From Prolixibacteraceae bacterium (GTDB lineage: Bacteria; Bacteroidota; Bacteroidia; Bacteroidales; Prolixibacteraceae), in the NCBI GenBank assembly GCA_028282705.1, contig JANQHI010000037.1, positions 62,001-126,000 on the forward strand: 64,000 nt of DNA, written 5' to 3'. A model generated the notes under the pieces. The model did no database searches, was not told where the DNA came from, and worked only from the letters and a program-made list of their open reading frames with translations. Positions 34,480 to 43,154 of this stretch are shown piece by piece (position 1 is the stretch's first letter; every line of letters begins with the position of its first letter). Made by a program: the position numbers and the translations under genes.

Positions 34480-35767
34480 ATGATTTAGAGGGTATTATTA
34501 TTTCAAAAGTGCTTCCTTCTTCAGAATTGCGCCATGCCTTTATTTTCCAGCCATGTGCTTTCATTATTTTTTTTACATAATCGAGCCCCAGCCCAAACCC
34601 CTTTACATCATGGATATCTCCAGTGGGGACCCTGTAAAATTTTTGAAAGATCTTTTTCCTTGCATGTTGGGGTATCCCAATGCCATTATCAACAATCTGT
34701 ATATAAAGCAGTTTGTTTTTTTCTTCAACATTGATTTTAATAATTGGTTTTACCGTGCAATATTTTATGGCATTTTCAAGGATATTGTGAAGTACATTTG
34801 AAAAGTGTAATTTATCACAAAAAACTGATAGCCCAGGAACCTGGTTTATTACCTCAATGCTGGATGTGCCATTTGTTTCATTTTGTTTTAAGTGGGACAC
34901 TGCATCCTGGATTATTTCGTCCAGTAAAAAGGTTTTTAATTTTAATTGGATTTTATTTTTTTCCAGAGATGCCAGGTTTAACACTTTTTCTACATTTTTA
35001 GATAACCTAAGGTTTTGCTCATTAATTATAGAGGCATATTTGAACAATCTTTCAGGTGAGTTTACAATGCCCTTGTCATTAAGCACTTTAGCTGATAAGC
35101 CAATGGACGAGATGGGGGTTTTTAATTCATGGGTCAGGTTATTAATAAAGTTCTTTTGAATTTCAGTTAGCTGGCGTTGGCGGGTAATAACAAACAGGGA
35201 ATACCCAAAAAACATAACCACAATGATTATGACCAGTGTGGTAAGGTACCAGCCTTTAAGCCTTGAATTAAAATATTGGGAACGTTTTGGAAATTTTACA
35301 GCAAAGTAGTAGGTATACTTTTCACTTTTAGGAAAATCATATGTTTTTTCATGGTTGCATGAGTCTGTATCAGCACAAATGTATGCCCCATAAATCATCT
35401 GGTCACTGTCACAGTCATAAATAGCAAATTCAAAATCAGTGTTAATGTAATGGGCCTTTAACTCCTGGGTGAGGTGGAACTTTAAAATTTCATGGTCAAT
35501 CCTGTCATTTACATTGACTATATAATAATTGTTTGAAACTCTGTCAACTAGTGTGTATTTGTCAAATTCAGTTGATTGCCCATAGGCATCTTTATTATAT
35601 TCAAGTATTTGGAATGTAACTTCCTCAAGGGCAACAGAAACCACATCATGGAATTGGTTTTCAGTTTGGGTTATTGAATTGCGCAAGAAAAAGAATTGTA
35701 CCAGGAAAATACCAATGATTGAAATGGTAGCTAACAGCACAATAGAATTCAATGTTTTCCTTTTCAT
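34469..35767 (-). CDS. sensor histidine kinase
   Basis: A 432-residue inner-membrane kinase: TM1 (about 8-28), a periplasmic sensor region (about 30-175), TM2 (about 176-197), then HisKA with the H-box FINNLTHELKTPISSIG and the ATPase domain with N-box (NILENAIKYC), G1 (VDNGIGIP) and G2 (GFGLGLDYV) motifs. It phosphorylates the overlapping response regulator. The periplasmic region has a few cysteines (YDCDSDQ, YICADTDSC) but no domain that I recognise. It is divergent from the DUF1573 gene. Confidence 0.94.
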   Translation of the reverse strand: MKRKTLNSIVLLATISIIGIFLVQFFFLRNSITQTENQFHDVVSVALEEVTFQILEYNKDAYGQSTEFDKYTLVDRVSNNYYIVNVNDRIDHEILKFHLTQELKAHYINTDFEFAIYDCDSDQMIYGAYICADTDSCNHEKTYDFPKSEKYTYYFAVKFPKRSQYFNSRLKGWYLTTLVIIIVVMFFGYSLFVITRQRQLTEIQKNFINNLTHELKTPISSIGLSAKVLNDKGIVNSPERLFKYASIINEQNLRLSKNVEKVLNLASLEKNKIQLKLKTFLLDEIIQDAVSHLKQNETNGTSSIEVINQVPGLSVFCDKLHFSNVLHNILENAIKYCTVKPIIKINVEEKNKLLYIQIVDNGIGIPQHARKKIFQKFYRVPTGDIHDVKGFGLGLDYVKKIMKAHGWKIKAWRNSEEGSTFEIIIPSKSYGK

Positions 35768-35878
35768 TACTTCCCCATTTTTTAGCTAAACTATTAAATT
35801 TTTCAAATTTAGCCCCCATTTAACAACTTATTAACAAAATAACAGCCTTGATTAACAAGCATATTTAGCGTACATCCT

Positions 35879-35886
35879 TACATTTG
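35879..35886 (+). promoter_or_regulatory. candidate -7 element of the DUF1573 gene
   Basis: TACATTTG matches TAnnTTTG and lies 44 bases before the ATG at 35930, in the spacer divergent from the two-component system. The -33 box is not evident. Confidence 0.4.
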
Positions 35887-35929
35887 TTTAAGATGTTAAT
35901 TTGTAAACAACACTTAAAACTTATTCAAT

Positions 35930-37021
35930 ATGAAACGTATTATTTCAACAGTATTTGTTCTTGCATTTTTCGTAGCAGGTTTTGTGGTAAATGCCCAGGA
36001 AAAACCTAAAATTACCTTTGAAAAGATTGTCCATGATTATGGCACATTCAATGAATCAGAAGGTGTTAAAGACTATGATTTTGTTTTTACAAATGAAGGT
36101 TCTGTGCCATTGGTTATAAACAATGTACGCGCATCATGTGGCTGCACTACCCCAAAATGGACTCGTGAGCCTGTGGCACCTGGAGGTAAGGGCAGTGTAA
36201 AGGTAAGTTATAACCCTAAAAACAGGCCAGGTTCATTTAACAAAACTGTGACAGTCCAGTCAAATGCATCAAATTCTAATGTAATGCTAAGGGTTAAAGG
36301 CAATACAAAGCCCAGGCAAAAAACTGTTGCTGAACTCTATCCACGCAAAATTGGGAAATTACGTGTAAAAAGGAACCACATTTCATTTGTGAAGATGAAA
36401 AATACTGAAGTAAAAACCCAGGAAATTGAATTAGTAAATGATACTGATGAGCCTGTTGCTATAAGTTTTAAATCAGTGCCCAAAGAGTTGCAGGCAAGTT
36501 TAACTATGGACACCATCCCTGCCCGTAAAAAGGGAATGCTTAAAGTAACATTGGATGCAACCAAAATAAGGACATTTGGGCTGGTTTCAAAAAGGATATA
36601 TTTGACTGTTGATGGGAGTAAAAACTATAAAAACTCAGTGGGTGTTAGTGCCACAATTGTAGAGGACTTTTCACACCTTTCAGAAGAAGACCTGGCCAAT
36701 GCACCAGTTGTTTCTTTTGATACCAAATCACATAACTTTGGGCAGATAAACCAGGGCGACAAAGTAGAACATACATTCCAGATCAAAAATGCTGGCAAGA
36801 ATGATTTAATTATCAGAAGGGTGCGTTCTTCATGTGGTTGTACTGCAGTATCCCCTGCTAAAAAAGTTATTCCAGCAGGTGAAACAGCTCCTATTAGAGT
36901 TGTATTTGACTCGAGGGGTAAAAAAGGAAACCAGACAAAATCAATTACTGTGATTACCAATGACCCCAAAAACCCTACATCTACACTTAGGGTTTCAAGC
37001 CAGGTAAAAGTGCAGAGCTAA
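35930..37021 (+). CDS. secreted protein with two DUF1573 domains
   Basis: A 363-residue exported protein (signal peptide about 1-22, ending VVNAQ). Two DUF1573 modules (about 28-128 and about 260-363) show the HDYGTFNE/HNFGQINQ start and the hallmark cysteine pair ASCGCTTPKW and SSCGCTAVSP. A less typical Ig-like middle (about 130-255) separates them. The fold is ASPM/MSP-like, and the function in Bacteroidota is unknown. A strong terminator follows 22 bases after the stop. Confidence 0.86.
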   Translation: MKRIISTVFVLAFFVAGFVVNAQEKPKITFEKIVHDYGTFNESEGVKDYDFVFTNEGSVPLVINNVRASCGCTTPKWTREPVAPGGKGSVKVSYNPKNRPGSFNKTVTVQSNASNSNVMLRVKGNTKPRQKTVAELYPRKIGKLRVKRNHISFVKMKNTEVKTQEIELVNDTDEPVAISFKSVPKELQASLTMDTIPARKKGMLKVTLDATKIRTFGLVSKRIYLTVDGSKNYKNSVGVSATIVEDFSHLSEEDLANAPVVSFDTKSHNFGQINQGDKVEHTFQIKNAGKNDLIIRRVRSSCGCTAVSPAKKVIPAGETAPIRVVFDSRGKKGNQTKSITVITNDPKNPTSTLRVSSQVKVQS

Positions 37022-37042
37022 ATAATACTTTATAGATATATC

Positions 37043-37077
37043 AAGTGCTGTGGAAGAAACTCCATAGCACTTTTTTT
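37043..37077 (+). terminator. terminator after the DUF1573 gene
   Basis: A 12-bp stem with one G-T pair (AAGTGCTGTGGA / TCCATAGCACTT), loop AGAAAC, then seven T. It also shows that meaB translation cannot begin at the GTG at 37045, which would lie inside this hairpin. Confidence 0.9.
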
Positions 37078-37116
37078 ATGTCTTTTTTAATAGTATTTTC
37101 GCAAAAAGAAATCCTG

Positions 37117-38250
37117 ATGCCGAAAAAAGAATCACAACATATTGAGAATAACCCTGCATTTAAAGGGTTAGCAGTGAATGATGGGATTGAACAGCCTGAT
37201 TCAGTTAACCAGGATTCAGTTAAAAAGTTCCTAAAGAAAAAACGCAAACTCCTTTCTCCTGAAGAATATGTTGATGGTATATTGAAAGGGGATATTACCT
37301 TGTTAAGCAGGGCTGTTACCCTGGTTGAAAGTTCAAACCCAAAACACCAAGAGGTTGCACAAGAGATAATCCTGAAATGCCTTCCACATAGTGGTAAATC
37401 TGTTAGGCTGGGGATTACAGGGGTGCCAGGAGTTGGAAAAAGCACCTTTATTGAATCACTTGGAAGTTATATAACTTCTGTTGGGCACAAGCTTGCTGTA
37501 TTGGCAATTGACCCCAGCAGCGAACGCACCAAAGGCAGTATCCTGGGCGATAAAACCCGCATGGAAGAATTATCAGGTAATAAGGATGCTTACATAAGGC
37601 CCAGCCCTTCATCTGGCTCTTTAGGAGGGGTTGCACGCAAAACCAGGGAAACCATTATCCTTTGTGAGGCAGCAGGTTTTGATACCATTTTTATTGAGAC
37701 TGTTGGGGTTGGTCAAAGTGAAACAGCAGTGCATTCAATGACTGATTTTTTCTTGCTTCTTATGCTAGCAGGGGCTGGTGATGAGCTTCAGGGGATAAAA
37801 AGGGGTATTATGGAAATGGCTGATGCCATAGCTATCAACAAAGCAGATGGGGCAAACAAAGAAAAAGCAGAAATGGCACGTGTGCAATATGCTAATGCCT
37901 TGCACCTGTTCCCCATGAAAGACTCCAACTGGGAACCCAAAGTGTTGACATGTTCAGCAGCCCAGCATACAGGCATAAAAGAAATATGGCAATTAATTGT
38001 AGAATATCAGGAGCTGGCTAAGAAAAATGGTTATTTCGCAAAAAACAGGAATAAGCAAGCCTATTATTGGATGTATGAAACCATTAATGAAAAATTGAAG
38101 AATGAGTTTTACCAGTCTCCTGAAATAAAAAGTATATTGCCTGAATTTGAAGGCAAAGTGCTGAATGATGAAATAAGTTCATTTACAGCAGCCGGCAAAT
38201 TGCTTGAGATTTTTGAAAAAAGTAAAAAGGCTGGCTCAGATAAAGAATAA
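37117..38250 (+). CDS. meaB: methylmalonyl-CoA mutase-associated GTPase MeaB
   Basis: A 377-residue G3E GTPase that guards adenosylcobalamin loading of methylmalonyl-CoA mutase. Motifs: LRLGITGVPGVGKSTF-type P-loop (GVPGVGKST), IDPSSERTKGSILGDKTRM, FIRPSPSSGSLGG-like stretch (YIRPSPSSGSLGG), VETVGVGQSE and the NKAD base-recognition motif. The frame is open from 37045, but I chose the ATG at 37117 because the earlier codons overlap a terminator. Mutase genes are not in the window; the acyl-CoA carboxyltransferase at 6-7.5 kb belongs to the same propionate/succinate pathway. Confidence 0.93.
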   Translation: MPKKESQHIENNPAFKGLAVNDGIEQPDSVNQDSVKKFLKKKRKLLSPEEYVDGILKGDITLLSRAVTLVESSNPKHQEVAQEIILKCLPHSGKSVRLGITGVPGVGKSTFIESLGSYITSVGHKLAVLAIDPSSERTKGSILGDKTRMEELSGNKDAYIRPSPSSGSLGGVARKTRETIILCEAAGFDTIFIETVGVGQSETAVHSMTDFFLLLMLAGAGDELQGIKRGIMEMADAIAINKADGANKEKAEMARVQYANALHLFPMKDSNWEPKVLTCSAAQHTGIKEIWQLIVEYQELAKKNGYFAKNRNKQAYYWMYETINEKLKNEFYQSPEIKSILPEFEGKVLNDEISSFTAAGKLLEIFEKSKKAGSDKE

Positions 38251-38285
38251 ACTTAAAAGCTAAAGCCCGGCACTCTTGATTTCAG

Positions 38286-38490
38286 CAAGAGTTGTTTCAA
38301 AAGTAAAAATCCTGTTTTATGAACTTACTACAAATTGTAAGCATAAAAAATAGATAGCACACTATTGATACTGATAATACAGATAACCACAGATAAAATC
38401 AGTGTAAATTTATTCAATCTGTGTTTTCTGAGTTCCATTGCTTTCAGTTTGTTACTAATGACATTTTCGTGTCTTTTGAGACAGCCTTTT
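38286..38490. repeat. degenerate inverted-repeat element downstream of meaB
   Basis: An element of about 205 bases bounded by an imperfect inverted repeat (TTGTTTCAAAAG at the left, CTTTTGAGACAG at the right). It encloses an ACAGATAACCACAGATAAAATC...ATCTGTGTTTTCTG-like segment, a style of repeat familiar from intergenic DNA of environmental bacteria. No ORF is visible. It has the same layout (outer inverted repeats, no gene) as the repeats at 32.5-33.3 kb, but a different sequence. Confidence 0.45.
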
Positions 38491-38498
38491 AAATATCC

Positions 38499-38843
38499 CT
38501 ATTCTTTTTCATCTGTTTCAGTAGAAGGCACATACCCTCTTTCCTTCATTTTTTCTGCAAAATGGGCTTTTTTCTCTTCAGGTATTCTTCTCCATTTTTC
38601 TTCAAACCTGCTGTGCCAGTATTTCTTCCTGTTTGATGAATGCCAGCAATGCTCACGCCCAAAACCAGAAAATAAAATCTTGGATAATACCAAAATACCT
38701 GCTGCCTGCCAGAATGTTAATTCACCCAAATTAAAAATAAGGGGCATTAACCAATTCCATAAAAGCATAACTGCAAATGTAAATGCAACAAATGCCAATG
38801 TCCCTAAAAATATTGCTCCTGCAATAAAACCTGTTTTTTTCAT
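38499..38843 (-). CDS. small two-helix membrane protein next to a sigma factor
   Basis: A 114-residue protein with two membrane helices (about 6-32 and 42-60) and a basic, helical C-terminus (HSRFEEKWRRIPEEKKAHFAEKMKERGY) that should face the cytoplasm. It starts 2 bases after the stop of an ECF sigma factor gene, so it is translated from the same message and is a candidate regulator of that sigma factor, although it does not resemble a named anti-sigma family. A His/Cys patch (GREHCWHSSNRKKYWH) follows the second helix. Confidence 0.72.
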   Translation of the reverse strand: MKKTGFIAGAIFLGTLAFVAFTFAVMLLWNWLMPLIFNLGELTFWQAAGILVLSKILFSGFGREHCWHSSNRKKYWHSRFEEKWRRIPEEKKAHFAEKMKERGYVPSTETDEKE

Positions 38844-38845
38844 GA

Positions 38846-39397
38846 CTATTTAAATTTTAACTGATTATACAATTCATTTAATTTTTCCCTCAGGAAAACA
38901 ACTACATAGCGTTTCCTTGAGATCAATGTATTTATTTTATCACCAGTGATTTTTTCAATTTCTTTAAATGACCTGCCTTCAAACTCGTGCAAAACAAAAA
39001 CTTCTCTTTGTTCCTCAGGCAGTTGGTCCAGTGCCTCTTCAACCTGTTTCCAAATTGCTTCCTTAAATAGCCCATCTTCAGGGCTGTCTGATAATGAAGG
39101 GAGGATATCCTCAAGGTATAACTCTTCTTCATTTGAATAGGTTATAGGCTTGTTGTTCAGCAGCTCAGGCTTCTTTTTCTTTTTCCAATCAATAACCCTG
39201 TTCATTGAAGTTTTATAAAGCCAGGATGATAAATGCTCAAATGACCTGATTTGCTCAAATCCTGTAAATAATTGGGTAAACACATCTTGAAGGATATCCT
39301 CAGCTTCAACCCTTGGGACATATCTCCCAATAAAGTTCAGCAGCTTTTGGTTAAAAGATGCATAGGTTGATTCAATGTATTCTGCCTTGTTTTGCAT
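38846..39397 (-). CDS. ECF-type RNA polymerase sigma factor
   Basis: A 183-residue sigma factor with region 2 (about 8-75; FIGRYVPRVEAEDILQDVFTQLF, SSWLYKTSMNRVIDWKKKK) and region 4 (about 118-175; LDQLPEEQREVFVLHEFEGRSFKEIEKITGDKINTLISRKRYVV). The downstream partner is a small two-helix membrane protein 2 bases away. Autoregulation is likely from context but not demonstrated by a visible promoter. Confidence 0.92.
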   Translation of the reverse strand: MQNKAEYIESTYASFNQKLLNFIGRYVPRVEAEDILQDVFTQLFTGFEQIRSFEHLSSWLYKTSMNRVIDWKKKKKPELLNNKPITYSNEEELYLEDILPSLSDSPEDGLFKEAIWKQVEEALDQLPEEQREVFVLHEFEGRSFKEIEKITGDKINTLISRKRYVVVFLREKLNELYNQLKFK

Positions 39398-39627
39398 AGT
39401 TTCCTGCCTTTGTTTTTCCAGACGATTATCTCAGGATAATATTTTAATGTTTTTTGTTTTTTTTGAATTTTCTGAATAAATCATTTGATTTCAAACAAAT
39501 ATGTAAGTAATTTAAATAGTTATTGTAAAATAAAAAGATTAAGTAACTTTAAGAAAGTATAAAGCTGAAAACCTTTCAATTGATTAGGTGTTGTAATTAA
39601 ATTATCATCAAAACAAATAGCAAGACA

Positions 39628-41019
39628 ATGGATTATGATGTACTAATAATAGGTAGTGGACCTGGTGGGTATGTAGCAGCCATCAGGGCATCACAACTAG
39701 GAATGAAAGTTGGGGTTGTTGAAAAGGAAAACCTTGGGGGCATATGCCTTAACTGGGGGTGTATTCCAACAAAATCATTGCTGAAAAGTGCCCAGGCATA
39801 TGAATATACAAAACATGCTGCTGATTATGGGGTTTCAATTGAAGGGGAAGTGAAACCTGATTTTGGGGCTATGGTAAAACGCAGCAGGAATGTAGCTGAT
39901 GGGATGAGCAAAGGTATCCAGTTTCTTTTTAAAAAGAATAAAATTGAAACCATTAATGGGTTTGGCAAGCTTACAACAAAAGATACAGTTGAAGTAACTG
40001 ATGACAAGGGGAAAGTTACCACTGTAAAGGCTAAACATATAATCCTGGCTACTGGGGCACGTTCAAGGGAGTTGCCTAACCTGGTTCAGGATGGGGAGAA
40101 AATTTTTGGTTACAGGAAAGCACTTACCCTTGACAAGCTGCCTAAATCAATGGTGGTAGTGGGGTCGGGTGCCATAGGTAGTGAATTTGCTTATTTCTAC
40201 CAATCTATTGGCACGCAGGTTACCCTGGTTGAGTTTATGCCTGAAATAGTTCCCAATGAGGATATGGAAGTCTCAAAACAATTGGCAAGGTCATTTAAAA
40301 AGATGAAAATGAAAGTGCTGGTTGGTTCATCTGTGGAGAGTGTTGACACTTCAGGTGATTTGTGCAAAGTAGCCATTAAAACTAAAAAAGGGGAAGAGGT
40401 TGTTGAAGCTGAAGTGGTGCTTTCGGCAGTGGGGATCACCCCTAATACTGAAAACATAGGGTTAGAAGAACTGGGCATTGAAACAGTGAATGGGCGTGTA
40501 AAAGTAAATGATTTCTACCAAACCAATGTTGAAGGGGTATATGCTATTGGAGATATCCTAGAAGGACCAGCGCTGGCCCATGTGGCATCAGCAGAGGGGA
40601 TTGTTTGTGTGGAGAAAATTGCAGGGCTTGATGTTGAACCTGTTGATTATGGGAATATACCAGGTTGTACTTATACCAATCCTGAGGTTTCTTCGGTTGG
40701 GTTAACTGAAGCTAAAGCCAAAGAAGCAGGTTACGAAATAAAGGTGGGTAAATTTCCTTATACAGCAAGTGGTAAGGCTAGTGCAGCAGGGCAAAAAGAG
40801 GGTTTTGTTAAATTGGTATTTGATGCTAAATATGGAGAGTTGCTAGGGGCACATATGATTGGAGGAAATGTAACGGAAATGATAGCTGAATTGGTGGTTG
40901 CTAAGAAATTAGAAATAACAGGGCATGAGTTGATTAAGTCTATCCACCCACATCCAACCATGAGTGAAGCCATAATGGAAGCAGCAGCTGCTGCTTATGA
41001 TGAAGTGATCCATATTTGA
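39628..41019 (+). CDS. lpdA: dihydrolipoyl dehydrogenase
   Basis: A 463-residue flavoprotein that reoxidises dihydrolipoamide in 2-oxo-acid dehydrogenase or glycine cleavage complexes. The FAD site is IIGSGPGGYVAAIRA, the redox disulfide is GGICLNWGCIPTKSLL, the NAD site is VVGSGAIGSEFAYFY, and the C-terminal HPHPTMSEAIMEA carries the catalytic His-Glu pair. No E1 or E2 genes are adjacent, so the partner complex is not known. It is closed by a strong terminator. Confidence 0.95.
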   Translation: MDYDVLIIGSGPGGYVAAIRASQLGMKVGVVEKENLGGICLNWGCIPTKSLLKSAQAYEYTKHAADYGVSIEGEVKPDFGAMVKRSRNVADGMSKGIQFLFKKNKIETINGFGKLTTKDTVEVTDDKGKVTTVKAKHIILATGARSRELPNLVQDGEKIFGYRKALTLDKLPKSMVVVGSGAIGSEFAYFYQSIGTQVTLVEFMPEIVPNEDMEVSKQLARSFKKMKMKVLVGSSVESVDTSGDLCKVAIKTKKGEEVVEAEVVLSAVGITPNTENIGLEELGIETVNGRVKVNDFYQTNVEGVYAIGDILEGPALAHVASAEGIVCVEKIAGLDVEPVDYGNIPGCTYTNPEVSSVGLTEAKAKEAGYEIKVGKFPYTASGKASAAGQKEGFVKLVFDAKYGELLGAHMIGGNVTEMIAELVVAKKLEITGHELIKSIHPHPTMSEAIMEAAAAAYDEVIHI

Positions 41020-41065
41020 TAAGAAAAAAAGTTTAAAGCAAAGCTGATTATATAAGCTTTTTGAA

Positions 41066-41105
41066 AGAACACCCTTGTTTTATGGCAGGGGTGTTCTTTT
41101 TTTTT
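41066..41105 (+). terminator. terminator of lpdA
   Basis: A stem AGAACACCC / GGGTGTTCT (41066-41074 and 41089-41097), extendable by G-T and normal pairs, is followed by nine T. It lies 47 bases after the stop. Confidence 0.92.
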
Positions 41106-41293
41106 GTTTTTTGGATGTTATACCCCTCTGAGAATTCCTCTCTTTGAAAACATTTGTTAAAAACAACAAAAATCCTTTTTTTGAACCAATGGCCATTTTG
41201 TTTGAGAACTGGTTTGTCATAACATTTTCATTTGTAAAATTTTGAAGGTTAATGATTTGTTACTATTTTGTTGCAAACTAAAATCAAGAATTT

Positions 41294-42886
41294 ATGAAAA
41301 AACTGACAATTACTTTGGTAGTTCTTGTTTTATTTGTTCAAGCTGCCTTAGCAGGAGGTATTTTGACCAATGCCAACCAAAGTGCACAATATGTGCGCAT
41401 GTTATCAAGGAATGCATCAACCCAAATAGATGCTGTATATTTTAACCCTGCAGGATTGATGAAAATGGAGAATGGGTTCCATTTTGCATTTCATAATCAA
41501 ACCATATTCCAAACCAGGACTGTTGTAAGCAATTACCCTAATTTGAATAATTCAGAATATGAGGGTGATATTTCAGCTCCTCTTTTCCCTTCTGCATTTG
41601 CTGTATATAAAACAGATAATATTGCCCTTTCTCTGGGATTTGGACCTAATGGTGGAGGTGGTTCAGCAAAATATGATACAGGGCTGCCTTCATTTGAAAA
41701 AGGTATTTCCGATTTAGTGCCAGGCCTGGAAGGTTTAGGAGTACTGGGCTATGATGTAACTGGTTATAGCGCAGACCTATTTTTGGAAGGGCAATCAGTT
41801 TTCTGGGGCATCCAGTTAGGTGTTAGTGCCAAGTTGAATGATGTATTCTCTATATATGGTGGTGCAAGGTATTTGCCTGCTGTAAATACATATGAAGGCC
41901 ATATTAAAGATATTAGTGTAGTTGTAGGTGGGCAATCTCAAAATGCTGTTTCATTCCTGACCGGCACATCTGCAGCATTAGGCACATTGGCTGACCAGGC
42001 TTCAGCTGCTGCCCAAACTTTTTCTGGTGCTGCAACACTGGCAGGCATGTATCCAGCAAATGGAGCAGTTACTGACGTTAACCTTATTGGTGCTTTATCA
42101 GCATTGGGGCAAGATCATACTCAACTTAATAATGGTGCTGCTGCACAGATTTTAGCTGGTGCTGCTACCCAGTATGGCACAAATGCTGTTATGCTTGGGC
42201 AAACCTCTGCTTCTTTGGCTGAAACCTCAACACAGGTAGGTGATAAAAAGGTTAAAACAAAACAAACAGGGACAGGTTTTTCACCAATTCTTGGAGTTAA
42301 TATCTCCCCAAATGAAAAAATGAATATTGGGCTGAAGTATGAGTTTAAAACCAAACTCACCCTTACCAATGATACTGATCAGGATGACCTTGGCTTGTTC
42401 CCTGATGGGGCTGAGTCAGCTAGTGATATCCCGGCCATATTTACTGCAGGGGTTGATTATAAATTCTCTGATAAATTTGATGCTGCCCTTTCATACAATA
42501 CCTATTTTGACAAAGATGTTGATTGGGGGAATAATATTTATGGACAAGAAAGGACAATGGACCACAACTATTGGGAAATTGCAGTAGGGGTTCAGTATCA
42601 TATTTCTGATGCATTTACACTAAGCTTTGGGGCATTGCGCTCAAATACTGGTGCAACAGAGCAGTATAACAGTGATTTTAGCTATAGCAATTCATCATAT
42701 ACTGGTGCTGTGGGTTTTGAATGGAAAGTAACTGACCAGTTTACATTGGATGCAGGCGTTTTAGTAACCAACTATGAAAGTGTTGATAAAAACTTCAATA
42801 GTGAAGTTTTTGGAGCTTATACTGAAAACTATGATAAAGCAAACTATGTAATTGCAGTGGGCTTAAGCTATTCAATATTTAAATAA
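41294..42886 (+). CDS. OmpP1/FadL family outer-membrane transporter
   Basis: A 530-residue outer-membrane barrel with signal peptide (1-20, cut after AALA). The family start GGILTNANQSAQYVRMLSRNAST...DAVYFNPAG is typical of FadL-like long-chain hydrocarbon or fatty-acid transporters of Bacteroidota, and the last residues (VIAVGLSYSIFK) form a terminal strand. An Ala/Gly/Ser/Thr/Gln-rich stretch (about 210-315) probably forms a large extracellular loop. The substrate is inferred only from the family. Monocistronic between two terminators. Confidence 0.87.
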   Translation: MKKLTITLVVLVLFVQAALAGGILTNANQSAQYVRMLSRNASTQIDAVYFNPAGLMKMENGFHFAFHNQTIFQTRTVVSNYPNLNNSEYEGDISAPLFPSAFAVYKTDNIALSLGFGPNGGGGSAKYDTGLPSFEKGISDLVPGLEGLGVLGYDVTGYSADLFLEGQSVFWGIQLGVSAKLNDVFSIYGGARYLPAVNTYEGHIKDISVVVGGQSQNAVSFLTGTSAALGTLADQASAAAQTFSGAATLAGMYPANGAVTDVNLIGALSALGQDHTQLNNGAAAQILAGAATQYGTNAVMLGQTSASLAETSTQVGDKKVKTKQTGTGFSPILGVNISPNEKMNIGLKYEFKTKLTLTNDTDQDDLGLFPDGAESASDIPAIFTAGVDYKFSDKFDAALSYNTYFDKDVDWGNNIYGQERTMDHNYWEIAVGVQYHISDAFTLSFGALRSNTGATEQYNSDFSYSNSSYTGAVGFEWKVTDQFTLDAGVLVTNYESVDKNFNSEVFGAYTENYDKANYVIAVGLSYSIFK

Positions 42887-42910
42887 AGGGCTTTTTAAAG
42901 TATAATATTA

Positions 42911-42938
42911 AAGGCTTGCCAATTAGCAAGCCTTTTTT
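42911..42938 (+). terminator. terminator of the FadL-like gene
   Basis: A perfect 9-bp stem (AAGGCTTGC / GCAAGCCTT) with a 6-base loop, then six T in total. It lies 24 bases after the stop. Confidence 0.93.
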
Positions 42939-43154
42939 ATGCTTGCAATTGTGGCTTTTTGTTAATTCTAATGCCCTTGTGGCTTAGGACTTACCTTAAT
43001 AATGCTAATCTACAGATGCAATTGGACAAAGTGGATCCACTTTCAACAATTTAAAAAGCAGGGCACTGGTTTTGCTTATAAGCCCAGTTTAAATTGGTCA
43101 TATCAGTACCCTGTTAAAAGGCTGCCTTTCAGGTAGCCCATATTTAGTATTAAC

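Noticed and set aside
37045-37116. Upstream extension of meaB to a GTG at 37045
   Set aside because: It would start inside a strong terminator hairpin, and the added residues (LWKKLHSTFF...) do not belong to the MeaB family.
38269-38291. Hairpin ACTCTTG/CAAGAGT as a meaB terminator
   Set aside because: The 7-bp stem is followed by TGTTTCA, not a T run, and it overlaps the edge of an inverted-repeat element.
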